A stretch of DNA of 64,000 bases from JAQUBU01 sp036677685 (GTDB lineage: Bacteria > Bacillota > Syntrophomonadia > Syntrophomonadales > Syntrophomonadaceae). Under the pieces are notes generated by a model. It was not told where the DNA came from. It saw nothing but the letters and a program-made list of their open reading frames with translations, and searched no databases. The translations under genes and the position numbers were made by a program. Positions 25,494-34,068 of this stretch are shown piece after piece; within the stretch, counting starts at the first letter, position 1; every line of letters starts with the position of its first letter. The stretch lies in contig JAVBWA010000016.1 of the NCBI GenBank assembly GCA_036677685.1, positions 102,857-166,856 on the forward strand, given 5' to 3'.

Positions 25494-28400
25494 TTAAATA
25501 GTTTTTAATTCCCGCACATACTCCTGAAGCGACATTATCTTGCTTTCCTCAATTCTGTTTCCTTCCAGAGCAACATCCTTCACAACTTTAAGCGTATCAA
25601 TCGAGGTAAGACATGGTACATTTAATTCCACCGCAGCCCGGCGAATTTGAAACCCGTCCGAAAATGAATTCCGGCCATGAGTCAGGGTATTGACCACCAA
25701 GTCCACTTTACCCTCCCTGACCAGATCAACAATATTGGGGGAGCCTTCCTTAATTTTCTTAATCGGCTGTACATCAACCCCCTGCTTGCCTAACGCAGCG
25801 GCCGTTCCCTCGGTCGCTACCAGCTTAAATCCCATCCAGGCCATTTCTGTGAGTATGGGTATGGCTTCGGGTTTGTCCTTGTCGGCAATCGTTGCCACTA
25901 TAGTGCCTTTTTCAGGAATGTTTACTCCAGCTTCCAACAGCCCTTTATATATTGCATTTCCCAAAAATTTATCCATACCCAGCACTTCACCGGTGGATTT
26001 CATTTCAGGGCCCAGGGTAATATCGACATGAGTTAGTTTGTTAAAGGAAAACACCGGCACCTTAACGGCATAAAAATCGGGTTCGGGCTGCAGCCCTGTC
26101 TTATACCCCTGTTCTTGCAGACTCTTGCCCAAAATAATTTCAACAGCGAGCTTCACCAGCGGAATTCCGGTCACTTTGCTGATGTAGGGAACTGTCCGGC
26201 TGGAACGCGGATTGACCTCCAGAACATAAAGTTCATCTGCAAATTCCACAAACTGAATATTGATTAAACCTTTGACTTTAAGTTCCAGGGCCAACTTGGT
26301 AGTGTAATCCACAATCTTTTGCCTGATCGCAGGGCTTATATCATGAGCGGGAAAAACCGAAATACTATCCCCTGAGTGTACTCCAGCCCTTTCGATATGC
26401 TGCATTATCCCGGGAATCAGGACTCCCTTGCCATCACAAACCGCGTCAACCTCAATCTCCTTGCCCAAAAGGTATTTGTCAACCAGAACCGGATGCTCCC
26501 GATTAACCTTCACCGCGCTTGCCATATATTGCTTAATTTCTTCTTCATTGTACACTATTTCCATAGCCCGCCCGCCTAAAACATAGGAAGGCCGCAAGAG
26601 TACCGGATAATCGATGCCATCGGCAATCTTCAGGGCTTCTTCAACTGAAAAAGCAGTTTTTCCAGGAGGGCGCGGGATGCACAATTTTTCAACCAGACTG
26701 TCAAAGCGGTCCCGGTCTTCGGCCCGGTCAATGCTGTCATTGGATGTACCCATTATTTTTATCCCGGATTGATCAAGTGCGTTGGCCAGGTTTATGGCGG
26801 TTTGCCCGCCGAATTGCACTATAACCCCTTCCGGCTTTTCTTCTTCGATAATGTTCATTACATCTTCATAAATAAGCGGTTCGAAATACAGCCGGTCCGA
26901 GGTGTCAAAGTCAGTGCTTACGGTTTCCGGATTGTTGTTTACGATTATAGCCTTTATCCCGGCATCCCGTAAAGCCCAGGCGCAATGTACCGAACAATAG
27001 TCGAATTCCACGCCCTGGCCGATGCGAATCGGGCCTGAGCCAACCACCAGAACTTTTCGGGCTTTGGGGTCATGAACAGCTTCGTTTTCGTCTTCATAAC
27101 AGGAATAGAAATAAGGTGTCACTGCATCGAACTCCGCAGCACAGGTATCCACCAATTTGTAGGCGGGAACTATGCCTGCCGCTTTTCGCAGTTCACGTAC
27201 TTCAGATTCCTGCAAACCTTTAAGCTCGGCAATTTCAAAATCGGAAAATCCTATTTTTTTGGCTTCGGTAAGCAGTCCGGTATCCAAATCTTGCTGTTTT
27301 ATAGTTTCAGCAAAATCTATAATATTTTTAATCTTCTTGAGGAAGAATTTATCGATTTGAGTTATTTCCCATACTTCGTTAATTGTAAATCCCCGGCCGA
27401 AGGCTTCCGCAATAATAAAAGTGCGCTCATCATCAGCGTATTTTAGACGCATGCGCAGTCCTTCATCTTCCATGGCCTGCAGTTCCGGCAGGCGCAGGCC
27501 GGTTATTCCAATTTCCAGGGAGCGTATGGATTTCAGGAAAGCTGCTTCGAAACTGCGGTCAATGGCCATAACCTCTCCGGTAGCTTTCATCTGGGTCCCT
27601 AACTTGCGGTCCCCCAATACGAATTTATCAAAAGGCCAGCGCGGTATTTTTAATACTACGTAGTCAATAGCCGGTTCAAAACAGGCCGTGGTTTTTCCGG
27701 TTACCGCATTGGGAATTTCGTCCAAAGTGTAACCAATGGCCAATTTAGTGGTTACTTTGGCAATCGGATAGCCGGTCGCCTTTGAAGCCAGGGCACTGGA
27801 GCGGCTGACTCGGGGGTTGACCTCGATAACATAATATCGTTTGCTAAAGGGGTCCAGGGCAAATTGAACATTACATCCGCCTACAATTTTCAGCGAACGG
27901 ATTATTTTCAAAGATGCTGCCCTGAGCATTTGGTACTCCTCATCAGCCAGCGTTTGAGCAGGTGCGACAACAATGCTGTCACCGGTGTGAATGCCTACCG
28001 GGTCCATATTTTCCATACTGCATATGGTTATGCAATTGTTATGGGCATCCCTCATAACCTCAAACTCTATTTCTTTGTAACCCGCCACACTCCGCTCAAT
28101 CAGAGCCTGTTTGATGGGACTGTTTTTCAAACCCTTGGCTACGATGTCGCGCAATTCGCTTTCATCGCTGCAGGTGCCGCCGCCGGTGCCTCCCAGGGTA
28201 TAGGCGGGTCTGACTATTAACGGGTAGCCTATTCTTCCTGCAAAGTCAACGGCTGCTTCTATACTGTGTACTATATCGCTTTCCGGTATCGGCTCCCCGA
28301 TTTCCTCCATGGTATGTTTGAACAATTCCCGGTCCTCAGCCCGGGCAATGGCTTCCAGGGGCATACCCAACAGGGGCACTCCGGTCTCGGCCAGTATGCC

Positions 28401-28715
28401 GGCTTTGTCTAAATCCAGAGCCATGTTCAGGCCTACCTGTCCGCCCAGATTGGCTATTATTCCATCGGGACGGTGCTTGGCGATGATTTTGCTTACAGTG
28501 TTAGTATTTATAGGTTCGAAATACACATGATCGGCTATGTTGCTATCGGTCATTATAGTGGCCGGGTTGCTGTTCAGGAGCAATACCTCGATACCCTCTT
28601 CTTTAAGCGCCCGGCAGGCTTGAGTACCTGCGTAGTCAAACTCCGCCGCCTGACCGATGATAATCGGGCCGGAGCCAATAACCAAAACTTTTTTTAAACC
28701 TTCCCTGAGGGGCAT
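25494..28715 (-). CDS. carB: Carbamoyl-phosphate synthase large subunit
   Basis: 1073 residues with two duplicated ATP-grasp halves (GSGPIIIGQAAEFDY and GSGPIRIGQGVEFDY open each half) and a C-terminal MGS allosteric domain. It makes carbamoyl phosphate from bicarbonate, ammonia and two ATP; ammonia normally comes from the CarA glutaminase. No carA is present next to it, unlike most Firmicute pyr operons. Start at ATG 28715 (GGAGG 7 bases upstream). Confidence 0.94.
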   Translation of the reverse strand: MPLREGLKKVLVIGSGPIIIGQAAEFDYAGTQACRALKEEGIEVLLLNSNPATIMTDSNIADHVYFEPINTNTVSKIIAKHRPDGIIANLGGQVGLNMALDLDKAGILAETGVPLLGMPLEAIARAEDRELFKHTMEEIGEPIPESDIVHSIEAAVDFAGRIGYPLIVRPAYTLGGTGGGTCSDESELRDIVAKGLKNSPIKQALIERSVAGYKEIEFEVMRDAHNNCITICSMENMDPVGIHTGDSIVVAPAQTLADEEYQMLRAASLKIIRSLKIVGGCNVQFALDPFSKRYYVIEVNPRVSRSSALASKATGYPIAKVTTKLAIGYTLDEIPNAVTGKTTACFEPAIDYVVLKIPRWPFDKFVLGDRKLGTQMKATGEVMAIDRSFEAAFLKSIRSLEIGITGLRLPELQAMEDEGLRMRLKYADDERTFIIAEAFGRGFTINEVWEITQIDKFFLKKIKNIIDFAETIKQQDLDTGLLTEAKKIGFSDFEIAELKGLQESEVRELRKAAGIVPAYKLVDTCAAEFDAVTPYFYSCYEDENEAVHDPKARKVLVVGSGPIRIGQGVEFDYCSVHCAWALRDAGIKAIIVNNNPETVSTDFDTSDRLYFEPLIYEDVMNIIEEEKPEGVIVQFGGQTAINLANALDQSGIKIMGTSNDSIDRAEDRDRFDSLVEKLCIPRPPGKTAFSVEEALKIADGIDYPVLLRPSYVLGGRAMEIVYNEEEIKQYMASAVKVNREHPVLVDKYLLGKEIEVDAVCDGKGVLIPGIMQHIERAGVHSGDSISVFPAHDISPAIRQKIVDYTTKLALELKVKGLINIQFVEFADELYVLEVNPRSSRTVPYISKVTGIPLVKLAVEIILGKSLQEQGYKTGLQPEPDFYAVKVPVFSFNKLTHVDITLGPEMKSTGEVLGMDKFLGNAIYKGLLEAGVNIPEKGTIVATIADKDKPEAIPILTEMAWMGFKLVATEGTAAALGKQGVDVQPIKKIKEGSPNIVDLVREGKVDLVVNTLTHGRNSFSDGFQIRRAAVELNVPCLTSIDTLKVVKDVALEGNRIEESKIMSLQEYVRELKTI

Positions 28716-28731
28716 GTTCATACCTCCGTTT

Positions 28732-30018
28732 TTAAATAACCATTCCTTCGTTAAATACAACTTTACCGTTGACTATTGTCATCCACGGCCACCCTGTTAG
28801 TTCCATATCTTTATAAGGTGTATTCTTCCCTTTGGAATAAAACTTCCGGGGATCGACCTTTTTCGTAGCCTGAGGATCAATTATGGTGATATCGGCCGTC
28901 TTGCCTAAAGCCAAATTTCCCTTGTCGATCCCCAGCACCCGGGCGGGTCCGCTGGTAAACAAGCTTACCATCCGGTTTATCTCCAGAGCTCCGCGATTAA
29001 CCAGATTGTCCATTATTACCGCCACTGCGGTTTCCAGTCCTGAAATGCCAAATGAGGCCAATTCATATTCACAATCCTTGCTTTCAAAATGATGCGGGGC
29101 ATGGTCGGTTGCAATGCAGTCCACCGTACCGTCCAGCAAGGCAGCTCTTAATGCTGCTATATGTTCACTGGAACGCAAGGGCGGATTAACCTTGGTATCT
29201 GCATCATAACTTCCAACTATTTCATCACTGAGGGTTAAATGATGGGGTGTAACTTCACAGGTAACTTTTAGGCCCTTGGCCCGGGCATTGCGAATTAAAT
29301 CCAGGCTTCCAACGGTTGAAACATGACAGATATGGACTTGGGCTCCGGTCAATCCAGCCAGAATAATTTCCCTGGCAACCATTAGTTCTTCGGCTGCTGC
29401 AGGAATTCCGCGCAAACCATAAATGGTGGAAAAATACCCCTCATGCATCAAGCCGCCTTTGGCCAGATCCAGATTTTCACAATGGGATAGAACCGGAAGA
29501 TTAAACATCTTGGCATATTCCAGGGCATTACGCATAATATCGGCCCGGGCTACCGGTTTGCCGTCATCGGAAATAGCAACACAACCGGCCTCTACCAAAT
29601 CCGCAATCGCACTCAATTCCTGCCCGGCCTGTTTTTTGGTAATAGTGCCGATTGGCAATACATTGACCACGCCCAGCTTTTTGGCCCGCTCTACAATAAA
29701 GCTGGCTGTAACCAGACTATCTACCGGCGGATCAGTGTTGGGCATAGCGCAGATGGTGGTGAATCCGCCGGCGGCCGCGGCTCTGGTGCCGCTGGCTATA
29801 TCTTCCTTGTATTCAAAACCGGGCTCTCTTAGATGTACATGCATATCAATGAAACCGGGGCAGACTATTTTCCCCGTAGCATTTATATGCTCGGCATCAC
29901 CGGCTTCCATGTTTTCAGCAACAGCAGTAATTCTACCATCTTCGATAAGAATGTCCTGAAGCCCGTCAATATTGTTGGCCGGGTCAATAACTCTTCCACC
30001 CTTAATTATTAATTTCAT
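28732..30018 (-). CDS. pyrC: Dihydroorotase
   Basis: About 428 residues, class I dihydroorotase: DMHVHLREPGFEYKED (metal His pair), IATDHAPHH near the C-terminal third. Cyclises carbamoyl aspartate. ATG 30018 follows GGAGG by 7 bases and overlaps the pyrB stop by 17 bases, suggesting coupling. Confidence 0.93.
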   Translation of the reverse strand: MKLIIKGGRVIDPANNIDGLQDILIEDGRITAVAENMEAGDAEHINATGKIVCPGFIDMHVHLREPGFEYKEDIASGTRAAAAGGFTTICAMPNTDPPVDSLVTASFIVERAKKLGVVNVLPIGTITKKQAGQELSAIADLVEAGCVAISDDGKPVARADIMRNALEYAKMFNLPVLSHCENLDLAKGGLMHEGYFSTIYGLRGIPAAAEELMVAREIILAGLTGAQVHICHVSTVGSLDLIRNARAKGLKVTCEVTPHHLTLSDEIVGSYDADTKVNPPLRSSEHIAALRAALLDGTVDCIATDHAPHHFESKDCEYELASFGISGLETAVAVIMDNLVNRGALEINRMVSLFTSGPARVLGIDKGNLALGKTADITIIDPQATKKVDPRKFYSKGKNTPYKDMELTGWPWMTIVNGKVVFNEGMVI

Positions 30019-30943
30019 CCCGGGCACCTCCCATCATGAGGAATAATAGAGCCATCCTTACGGCTACTCCATTGGTCACTTGCTCGTTAATTAACGCCTG
30101 GCTGCTGTCCGCCAGTTCACTGGAGATCTCTACGCCCCTATTGACCGGACCGGGATGCAAAATCAGCACATCGTCCTTGGCTTTGTCCAGTCGCTTAGAG
30201 CCCACCATAAACAGCCGGGCATATTCATCCAGGGAAGGAAAGAGTCCACTCTGCTGGCGTTCTCTTTGAATCCTCAAAACATTGATGACATCCACCCCGT
30301 TGATCGCTTCTTCGAGGCTGTAATAACTCTTTACCCCCAGTTTTTCAATTTCCGGCGGCATGAGGGTTGATGGTCCGACCACCCGGATCTCGCAGCCAAA
30401 TTTGCTCAGGCCGTAAATATTGGAACGGGCTACCCGGCTGTGCAGAATGTCGCCAACGATAGCGACTTTTAAATTTTCCAGGGTCCCTTTTTTTTCCTTG
30501 ATAGTATACATATCCAATAATGCCTGGGTAGGATGTTCATTGGTGCCGTCACCGGCATTTATCACGCGCATCCGGGTATTGCGGGCTACATAGTGCGGGG
30601 TTCCACCCATAGCATGCCTTATTACCATCAAATCAAATCCCATTACTTCTATGGTCTTGATAGTATCGCGCAAGCTCTCGCCTTTCTGCACACTGCTGGA
30701 GGATACTGCCAGATTGACCGTATCAGCGCTGAGATACTTGCCAGCCAGTTCAAACGAGGTCCGGGTTCGGGTACTGTTTTCATAAAAAACCGTAACCATG
30801 GCCTTGCCTCTTAAGGTTGGCACCTTTTTAATATCCCGGCCGATTACATCCTTCATGGGTATGGCAGTGTCGAGAATAAGCTCTATTTCTTCCCGGCTCA
30901 TATCACGAAGTCCTAATAAGTCTTTGCGGTGTTCCAATTTCAA
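30002..30943 (-). CDS. pyrB: Aspartate carbamoyltransferase catalytic subunit
   Basis: 313 residues with FYENSTRTRTSFELA (carbamoyl-phosphate site) and HPTQALLDMYTI. No pyrI regulatory subunit gene follows, as usual in Firmicutes with PyrR control. Start assigned to TTG 30943 (AAAGGAGG, 8 bases); the longer frame from 30982 would include the terminator region. Confidence 0.92.
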   Translation of the reverse strand: MKLEHRKDLLGLRDMSREEIELILDTAIPMKDVIGRDIKKVPTLRGKAMVTVFYENSTRTRTSFELAGKYLSADTVNLAVSSSSVQKGESLRDTIKTIEVMGFDLMVIRHAMGGTPHYVARNTRMRVINAGDGTNEHPTQALLDMYTIKEKKGTLENLKVAIVGDILHSRVARSNIYGLSKFGCEIRVVGPSTLMPPEIEKLGVKSYYSLEEAINGVDVINVLRIQRERQQSGLFPSLDEYARLFMVGSKRLDKAKDDVLILHPGPVNRGVEISSELADSSQALINEQVTNGVAVRMALLFLMMGGARDEINN

Positions 30944-30985
30944 AATCCAGGCCTCCTTTCTTTGCTTGCAACTCGGTTTCATCCA

Positions 30986-31075
30986 ATAAAAAACCTTCCT
31001 TACGATCAGGCAAGGAAGGTTTAAATGCTAATTCCCGGTCATTTCCCTTGCCAGCCTCTCTGGACCAGATTAAAG
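30986..31075 (-). promoter_or_regulatory. PyrR attenuator before pyrB
   Basis: On the minus strand the PyrR recognition sequence GGTCCAGAGAGGCTGGCAAG (31066-31047) precedes a strong terminator, ACCTTCCTT (31020-31012) / AAGGAAGGT (31001-30993) plus TTTTTTATTGG. UMP-loaded PyrR is known to bind such loops and favour the terminator. Confidence 0.88.
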
Positions 31076-31083
31076 GGTATGAG

Positions 31084-31635
31084 CTACGAATCTATAATCT
31101 CTTGTATAATCACTCCGTCTTTTCCGTCCAGTTCCTCCACAAAAACCGCTATGATTTCCTGTTTGGAACTAGGTACGTTTTTGCCGATAAAATCGGCCTT
31201 GATTGGCAGTTCCCGGTGCCCCCGGTCAACCAGCACCGCCAGTTGAATACATTGCGGCCGGCCCAGGTCAATCAAGGCATCCATCGCCGCTCGAACCGTT
31301 CGGCCGGTATAGAGCACATCATCTACCAGAATCAAGTTTTTGCCATTTATATCAAAATCCACTTCAGTCCGGTGTACCTGGGGTTGTGAACTTAATGTGG
31401 TCAGGTCGTCACGGTATAATGTAATATCCAGGATTCCTACCGGCACCTTGATTCCTTCGATTTCTTCAATGCGGTTCGCCAGACGCTGGGCCAAGGGGCC
31501 TCCCCGGCGGCGGATTCCAATCAGGGCCACATTTTCTACACCCTTGTTTCGCTCGATAATTTCATGGGCAATCCGGGTAAGGGCTCTTTTCATAGCCATT
31601 TCATCCATAATGGCATTTTTATCGCGCAACTGCAC
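31084..31635 (-). CDS. pyrR: PyrR bifunctional regulator / uracil phosphoribosyltransferase
   Basis: 183 residues with the PRPP loop LILVDDVLYTGRTVRAA. It binds pyr mRNA at the two attenuators flanking its gene and may have UPRT activity. Start at GTG 31635 (AGGAGG 9 bases upstream); the frame extends 17 codons further, but those lie in the attenuator. Length matches the family. Confidence 0.92.
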   Translation of the reverse strand: MQLRDKNAIMDEMAMKRALTRIAHEIIERNKGVENVALIGIRRRGGPLAQRLANRIEEIEGIKVPVGILDITLYRDDLTTLSSQPQVHRTEVDFDINGKNLILVDDVLYTGRTVRAAMDALIDLGRPQCIQLAVLVDRGHRELPIKADFIGKNVPSSKQEIIAVFVEELDGKDGVIIQEIIDS

Positions 31636-31659
31636 TACCGAAAACCTCCTAACCCTTAG

Positions 31660-31745
31660 TAATACAAAAGCCCGCCATTGATCCATAAAGGCCAGCAGCA
31701 GGCATAATCATCCCGTCATTCCTTGCTAGCCTCTCGGGGCCAACT
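31660..31745 (-). promoter_or_regulatory. PyrR attenuator before pyrR
   Basis: Minus strand GGCCCCGAGAGGCTAGCAAG (31742-31723) matches the PyrR-binding loop; downstream GCCTGCT (31703-31697) pairs, with G-U wobbles, with GGCGGGC (31676-31670) followed by TTTTG, a terminator. Autoregulation of pyrR follows. Confidence 0.8.
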
Positions 31746-31786
31746 TAAAGGTATTTAATAGATTTTAAACAAGCAGTCAAACAATG

Positions 31787-32704
31787 TCAATGTTTTTCAG
31801 CCAGTTGGTCCAGGATGGCTTTAAAATATTCGGGCAGTTCATTTTTAAACTCCATGTATTCACCGGTGCCCGGATGTTTGAAGCCAAGCGAGCATGCATG
31901 CAAGGCCTGGGATTCAAGTCCAAAATGCTTTTTCCCCGAACCATAAACTCCATCTCCTAAGACAGGATGCTTGATATAAGCGAAATGCACCCTTATTTGA
32001 TGAGTTCGGCCCGTTAACAACCTGACTTTGACCAGAGTATAGTTATGGTAGCGCTGCAGCACTTGATAATTGCTGATGGCCGGCCGGCCATCGGCTGCCA
32101 CCGCCATTTTTTTGCGGTCAACCTTGCTTCTGCCAATCGGAGCATCTATCGTACCAAGGTTTTCTTTTATGGTGCCATTAACCAGCGCAATATATTCTCT
32201 TTTAATGCTATGCTCTTTTATTTGTTCCGCTAGATTGCGGTGTGCCCGGTCATTCTTGGCCACCACCATAAGCCCTGAAGTATCCTTGTCCAAACGGTGA
32301 ACGATTCCCGGACGCAAGCTGCCGTTGATTCCTGACAGATCTTTAATATGAAACAGCAGAGCATTTACCATAGTATTGTCCCAATTGCCATGGGCAGGAT
32401 GAACCACCATCCCTTTCGGCTTGTTAACCACCACCAGATCCTGGTCCTGGTAAACAATTTCCAGCGGTATATCTTGAGCCACCAGTGAAATTTCCCGGGG
32501 CTCCGGGATATTGACCGTTACCTCGTCACCCTCTTTGACCCGGTAACTCGCTTTGCATTTATTTCCGTTAACCATAATCCTGCTGGCTTCTATCAAATCT
32601 TTTACCAGAGACCGGGAAAGCTGTTCTAGCTGCTCGGCTACCAGAGCATCGAGCCTCTCACCTTCCATATCTTCTTCAATCAGAATTATATCTGTTCTTT
32701 CCAT
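31787..32704 (-). CDS. RluA/RluD-family pseudouridine synthase
   Basis: 305 residues: N-terminal S4 RNA-binding domain (about 12-75) and catalytic domain with HRLDKDTSGLMV (catalytic Asp). It modifies 23S rRNA uridines, by homology those of helix 69. ATG with GAGGAAGG upstream; overlaps the lspA end by 29 bases, a common lspA-rluD pairing. Confidence 0.9.
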   Translation of the reverse strand: MERTDIILIEEDMEGERLDALVAEQLEQLSRSLVKDLIEASRIMVNGNKCKASYRVKEGDEVTVNIPEPREISLVAQDIPLEIVYQDQDLVVVNKPKGMVVHPAHGNWDNTMVNALLFHIKDLSGINGSLRPGIVHRLDKDTSGLMVVAKNDRAHRNLAEQIKEHSIKREYIALVNGTIKENLGTIDAPIGRSKVDRKKMAVAADGRPAISNYQVLQRYHNYTLVKVRLLTGRTHQIRVHFAYIKHPVLGDGVYGSGKKHFGLESQALHACSLGFKHPGTGEYMEFKNELPEYFKAILDQLAEKH

Positions 32705-33146
32705 GACCTTCCTCGTTTCTCTCTTCCCAGAATAAATATACCATCAATAATAGTCCGCCACATACTATTGCTATATCCGCTACGTTGAAAACCGGCCACC
32801 ATCTGAGATCCAGGAAATCTATTACATGCCCGTAAAAATACCGATCGGTCAAATTTCCCAGGGCTCCGCCGGCCAGCACCCCTATAAAGACTCGAACCGG
32901 CTCAGGCACCCGGTACCGGGCATTATAAAAGCTGAGTCCGGCTATTACCGTTATCCCGCATAATAGAAAAAACCAGGATTGACCCGGCATAATGCCAAAG
33001 GCAGCTCCATAGTTCTCAACATAGGTTAAATATAAGACTCCATCCAGTAATTGATGACTTTCGGACAAATGAAAATGCGTAGTTATCCACCATTTACTGG
33101 CTCGGTCCAGAACAAAAACCAACAGCATAGATATCCAGAAGCGCAA
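32676..33146 (-). CDS. lspA: Lipoprotein signal peptidase
   Basis: 156 residues, four membrane segments, with the catalytic aspartates in GALGNLTDRYFYG and FNVADIAIVCGG. Cleaves signal peptides of prolipoproteins such as the adaptor, ZnuA and betaine-binding proteins in this window. TTG start after GGAGGGG. Confidence 0.92.
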   Translation of the reverse strand: MRFWISMLLVFVLDRASKWWITTHFHLSESHQLLDGVLYLTYVENYGAAFGIMPGQSWFFLLCGITVIAGLSFYNARYRVPEPVRVFIGVLAGGALGNLTDRYFYGHVIDFLDLRWWPVFNVADIAIVCGGLLLMVYLFWEERNEEGHGKNRYNSD

Positions 33147-33254
33147 TTATTCCCCTCCATATCCGTCATTGTACACAAGAGTAATTATAGTCTATGTCAA
33201 AGCAAGATACAAAATATTCAGCCTTGTCCAAGCCAAGCAAAACAGGCAAAAAAA

Positions 33255-33274
33255 CTCAGGGGGTAAACCCTGAG
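33255..33274 (-). terminator. Terminator of the agr operon
   Basis: Minus strand CTCAGGG/CCCTGAG-type hairpin (33274-33255) followed by TTTTTTTGCC, about 40 bases after the agrD stop. Confidence 0.85.
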
Positions 33275-33311
33275 CCTCACAAGCTTATGAAATTCTCTCT
33301 ATAAAGCAGGA

Positions 33312-33437
33312 TTATTCTTTTCTAGGCAGTTCGGGCTGGTATTGAACAATAGGGCAACAAATACTAGCTTGTCCGGCAGCAATAAGTGCGAATATGAATG
33401 CAGATGAAGTAAAGAGAAATTTTTTAAATTTGTTCAT
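33312..33437 (-). CDS. agrD: AgrD-like cyclic lactone autoinducer precursor
   Basis: 41 residues: a basic, amphipathic/hydrophobic leader (MNKFKKFLFTSSAF, then FALIAAG), a core segment QASICCPIVQ and a charged, proline-containing tail YQPELPRKE, the classic AgrD layout. AgrB would cut near the YQPELP motif and close a thiolactone on a core cysteine (Cys27 or Cys28). Strong SD AAAGGAGGG. It overlaps the end of agrB by 14 bases. The YQPE-P tail and position after agrB make the call firm; the mature peptide boundaries are inferred. Confidence 0.88.
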   Translation of the reverse strand: MNKFKKFLFTSSAFIFALIAAGQASICCPIVQYQPELPRKE

Positions 33438-34068
33438 TATTACAACCCTCCTTTCTTTGAAAAATGTTTTCAATGAACATAAAAGCGTGATCCCATGTAT
33501 TGCTAAACATATGCCCCCACTTTGTCAGGGTAAATACCTGCCAGATAATCCCTAATAGAATTGATACTGCAATTGCCGGATAATTGAAATATTCAGCAAC
33601 TGCTGCCAGCAAAAGCAGCATAAGCGTGACCAATACGCTTTGCTTTTTTAGCCTTTGCCGTTTATTCTTATCTGTTATAGGATTGATCGGATTGTCAACC
33701 GGAGCCTTCTTAACAATTATTGCAAGTGCTAGTATCATTACGAAGCTAAAACCGATCGGGAAATAAACCGGTTGTACATATTGCGCCAAAAATCCCAGCG
33801 TGATAAATATAAAAATGCTGCATAATGTGCAACGATAATAAGCCTGACAGTGACCCCCGCCCGAATATCCTCTCAAAAGCGCAGCGGCCAGCATTATTGT
33901 GAAAACCTCTTTGCCTATCCCCAATAAAAACGCCATCATTATAATAATCAGCACTTGAAAAGCAGCTCCGAGAAAGACCTCCAGCCCATACCTTATTTCA
34001 TCTTTTTCAAAGTGGCCATCTGAGTGGTTTGCCAGCGTTTCCGCTAGTCTCACGGCGATACAATGCAT
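33424..34068 (-). CDS. agrB: AgrB-like peptide-processing membrane protease
   Basis: 214 residues with five to six hydrophobic segments. Catalytic pair His73 and Cys80 lie in RGYSGGGHCQAYYRCTLCS, with the seven-residue spacing known from S. aureus AgrB. It removes the C-terminal tail of AgrD and forms the thiolactone. I choose ATG 34068 (GGAGG 9 bases upstream) over a TTG two codons earlier. The gene overlaps the end of agrC by 62 bases. Confidence 0.88.
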   Translation of the reverse strand: MHCIAVRLAETLANHSDGHFEKDEIRYGLEVFLGAAFQVLIIIMMAFLLGIGKEVFTIMLAAALLRGYSGGGHCQAYYRCTLCSIFIFITLGFLAQYVQPVYFPIGFSFVMILALAIIVKKAPVDNPINPITDKNKRQRLKKQSVLVTLMLLLLAAVAEYFNYPAIAVSILLGIIWQVFTLTKWGHMFSNTWDHAFMFIENIFQRKEGCNNEQI

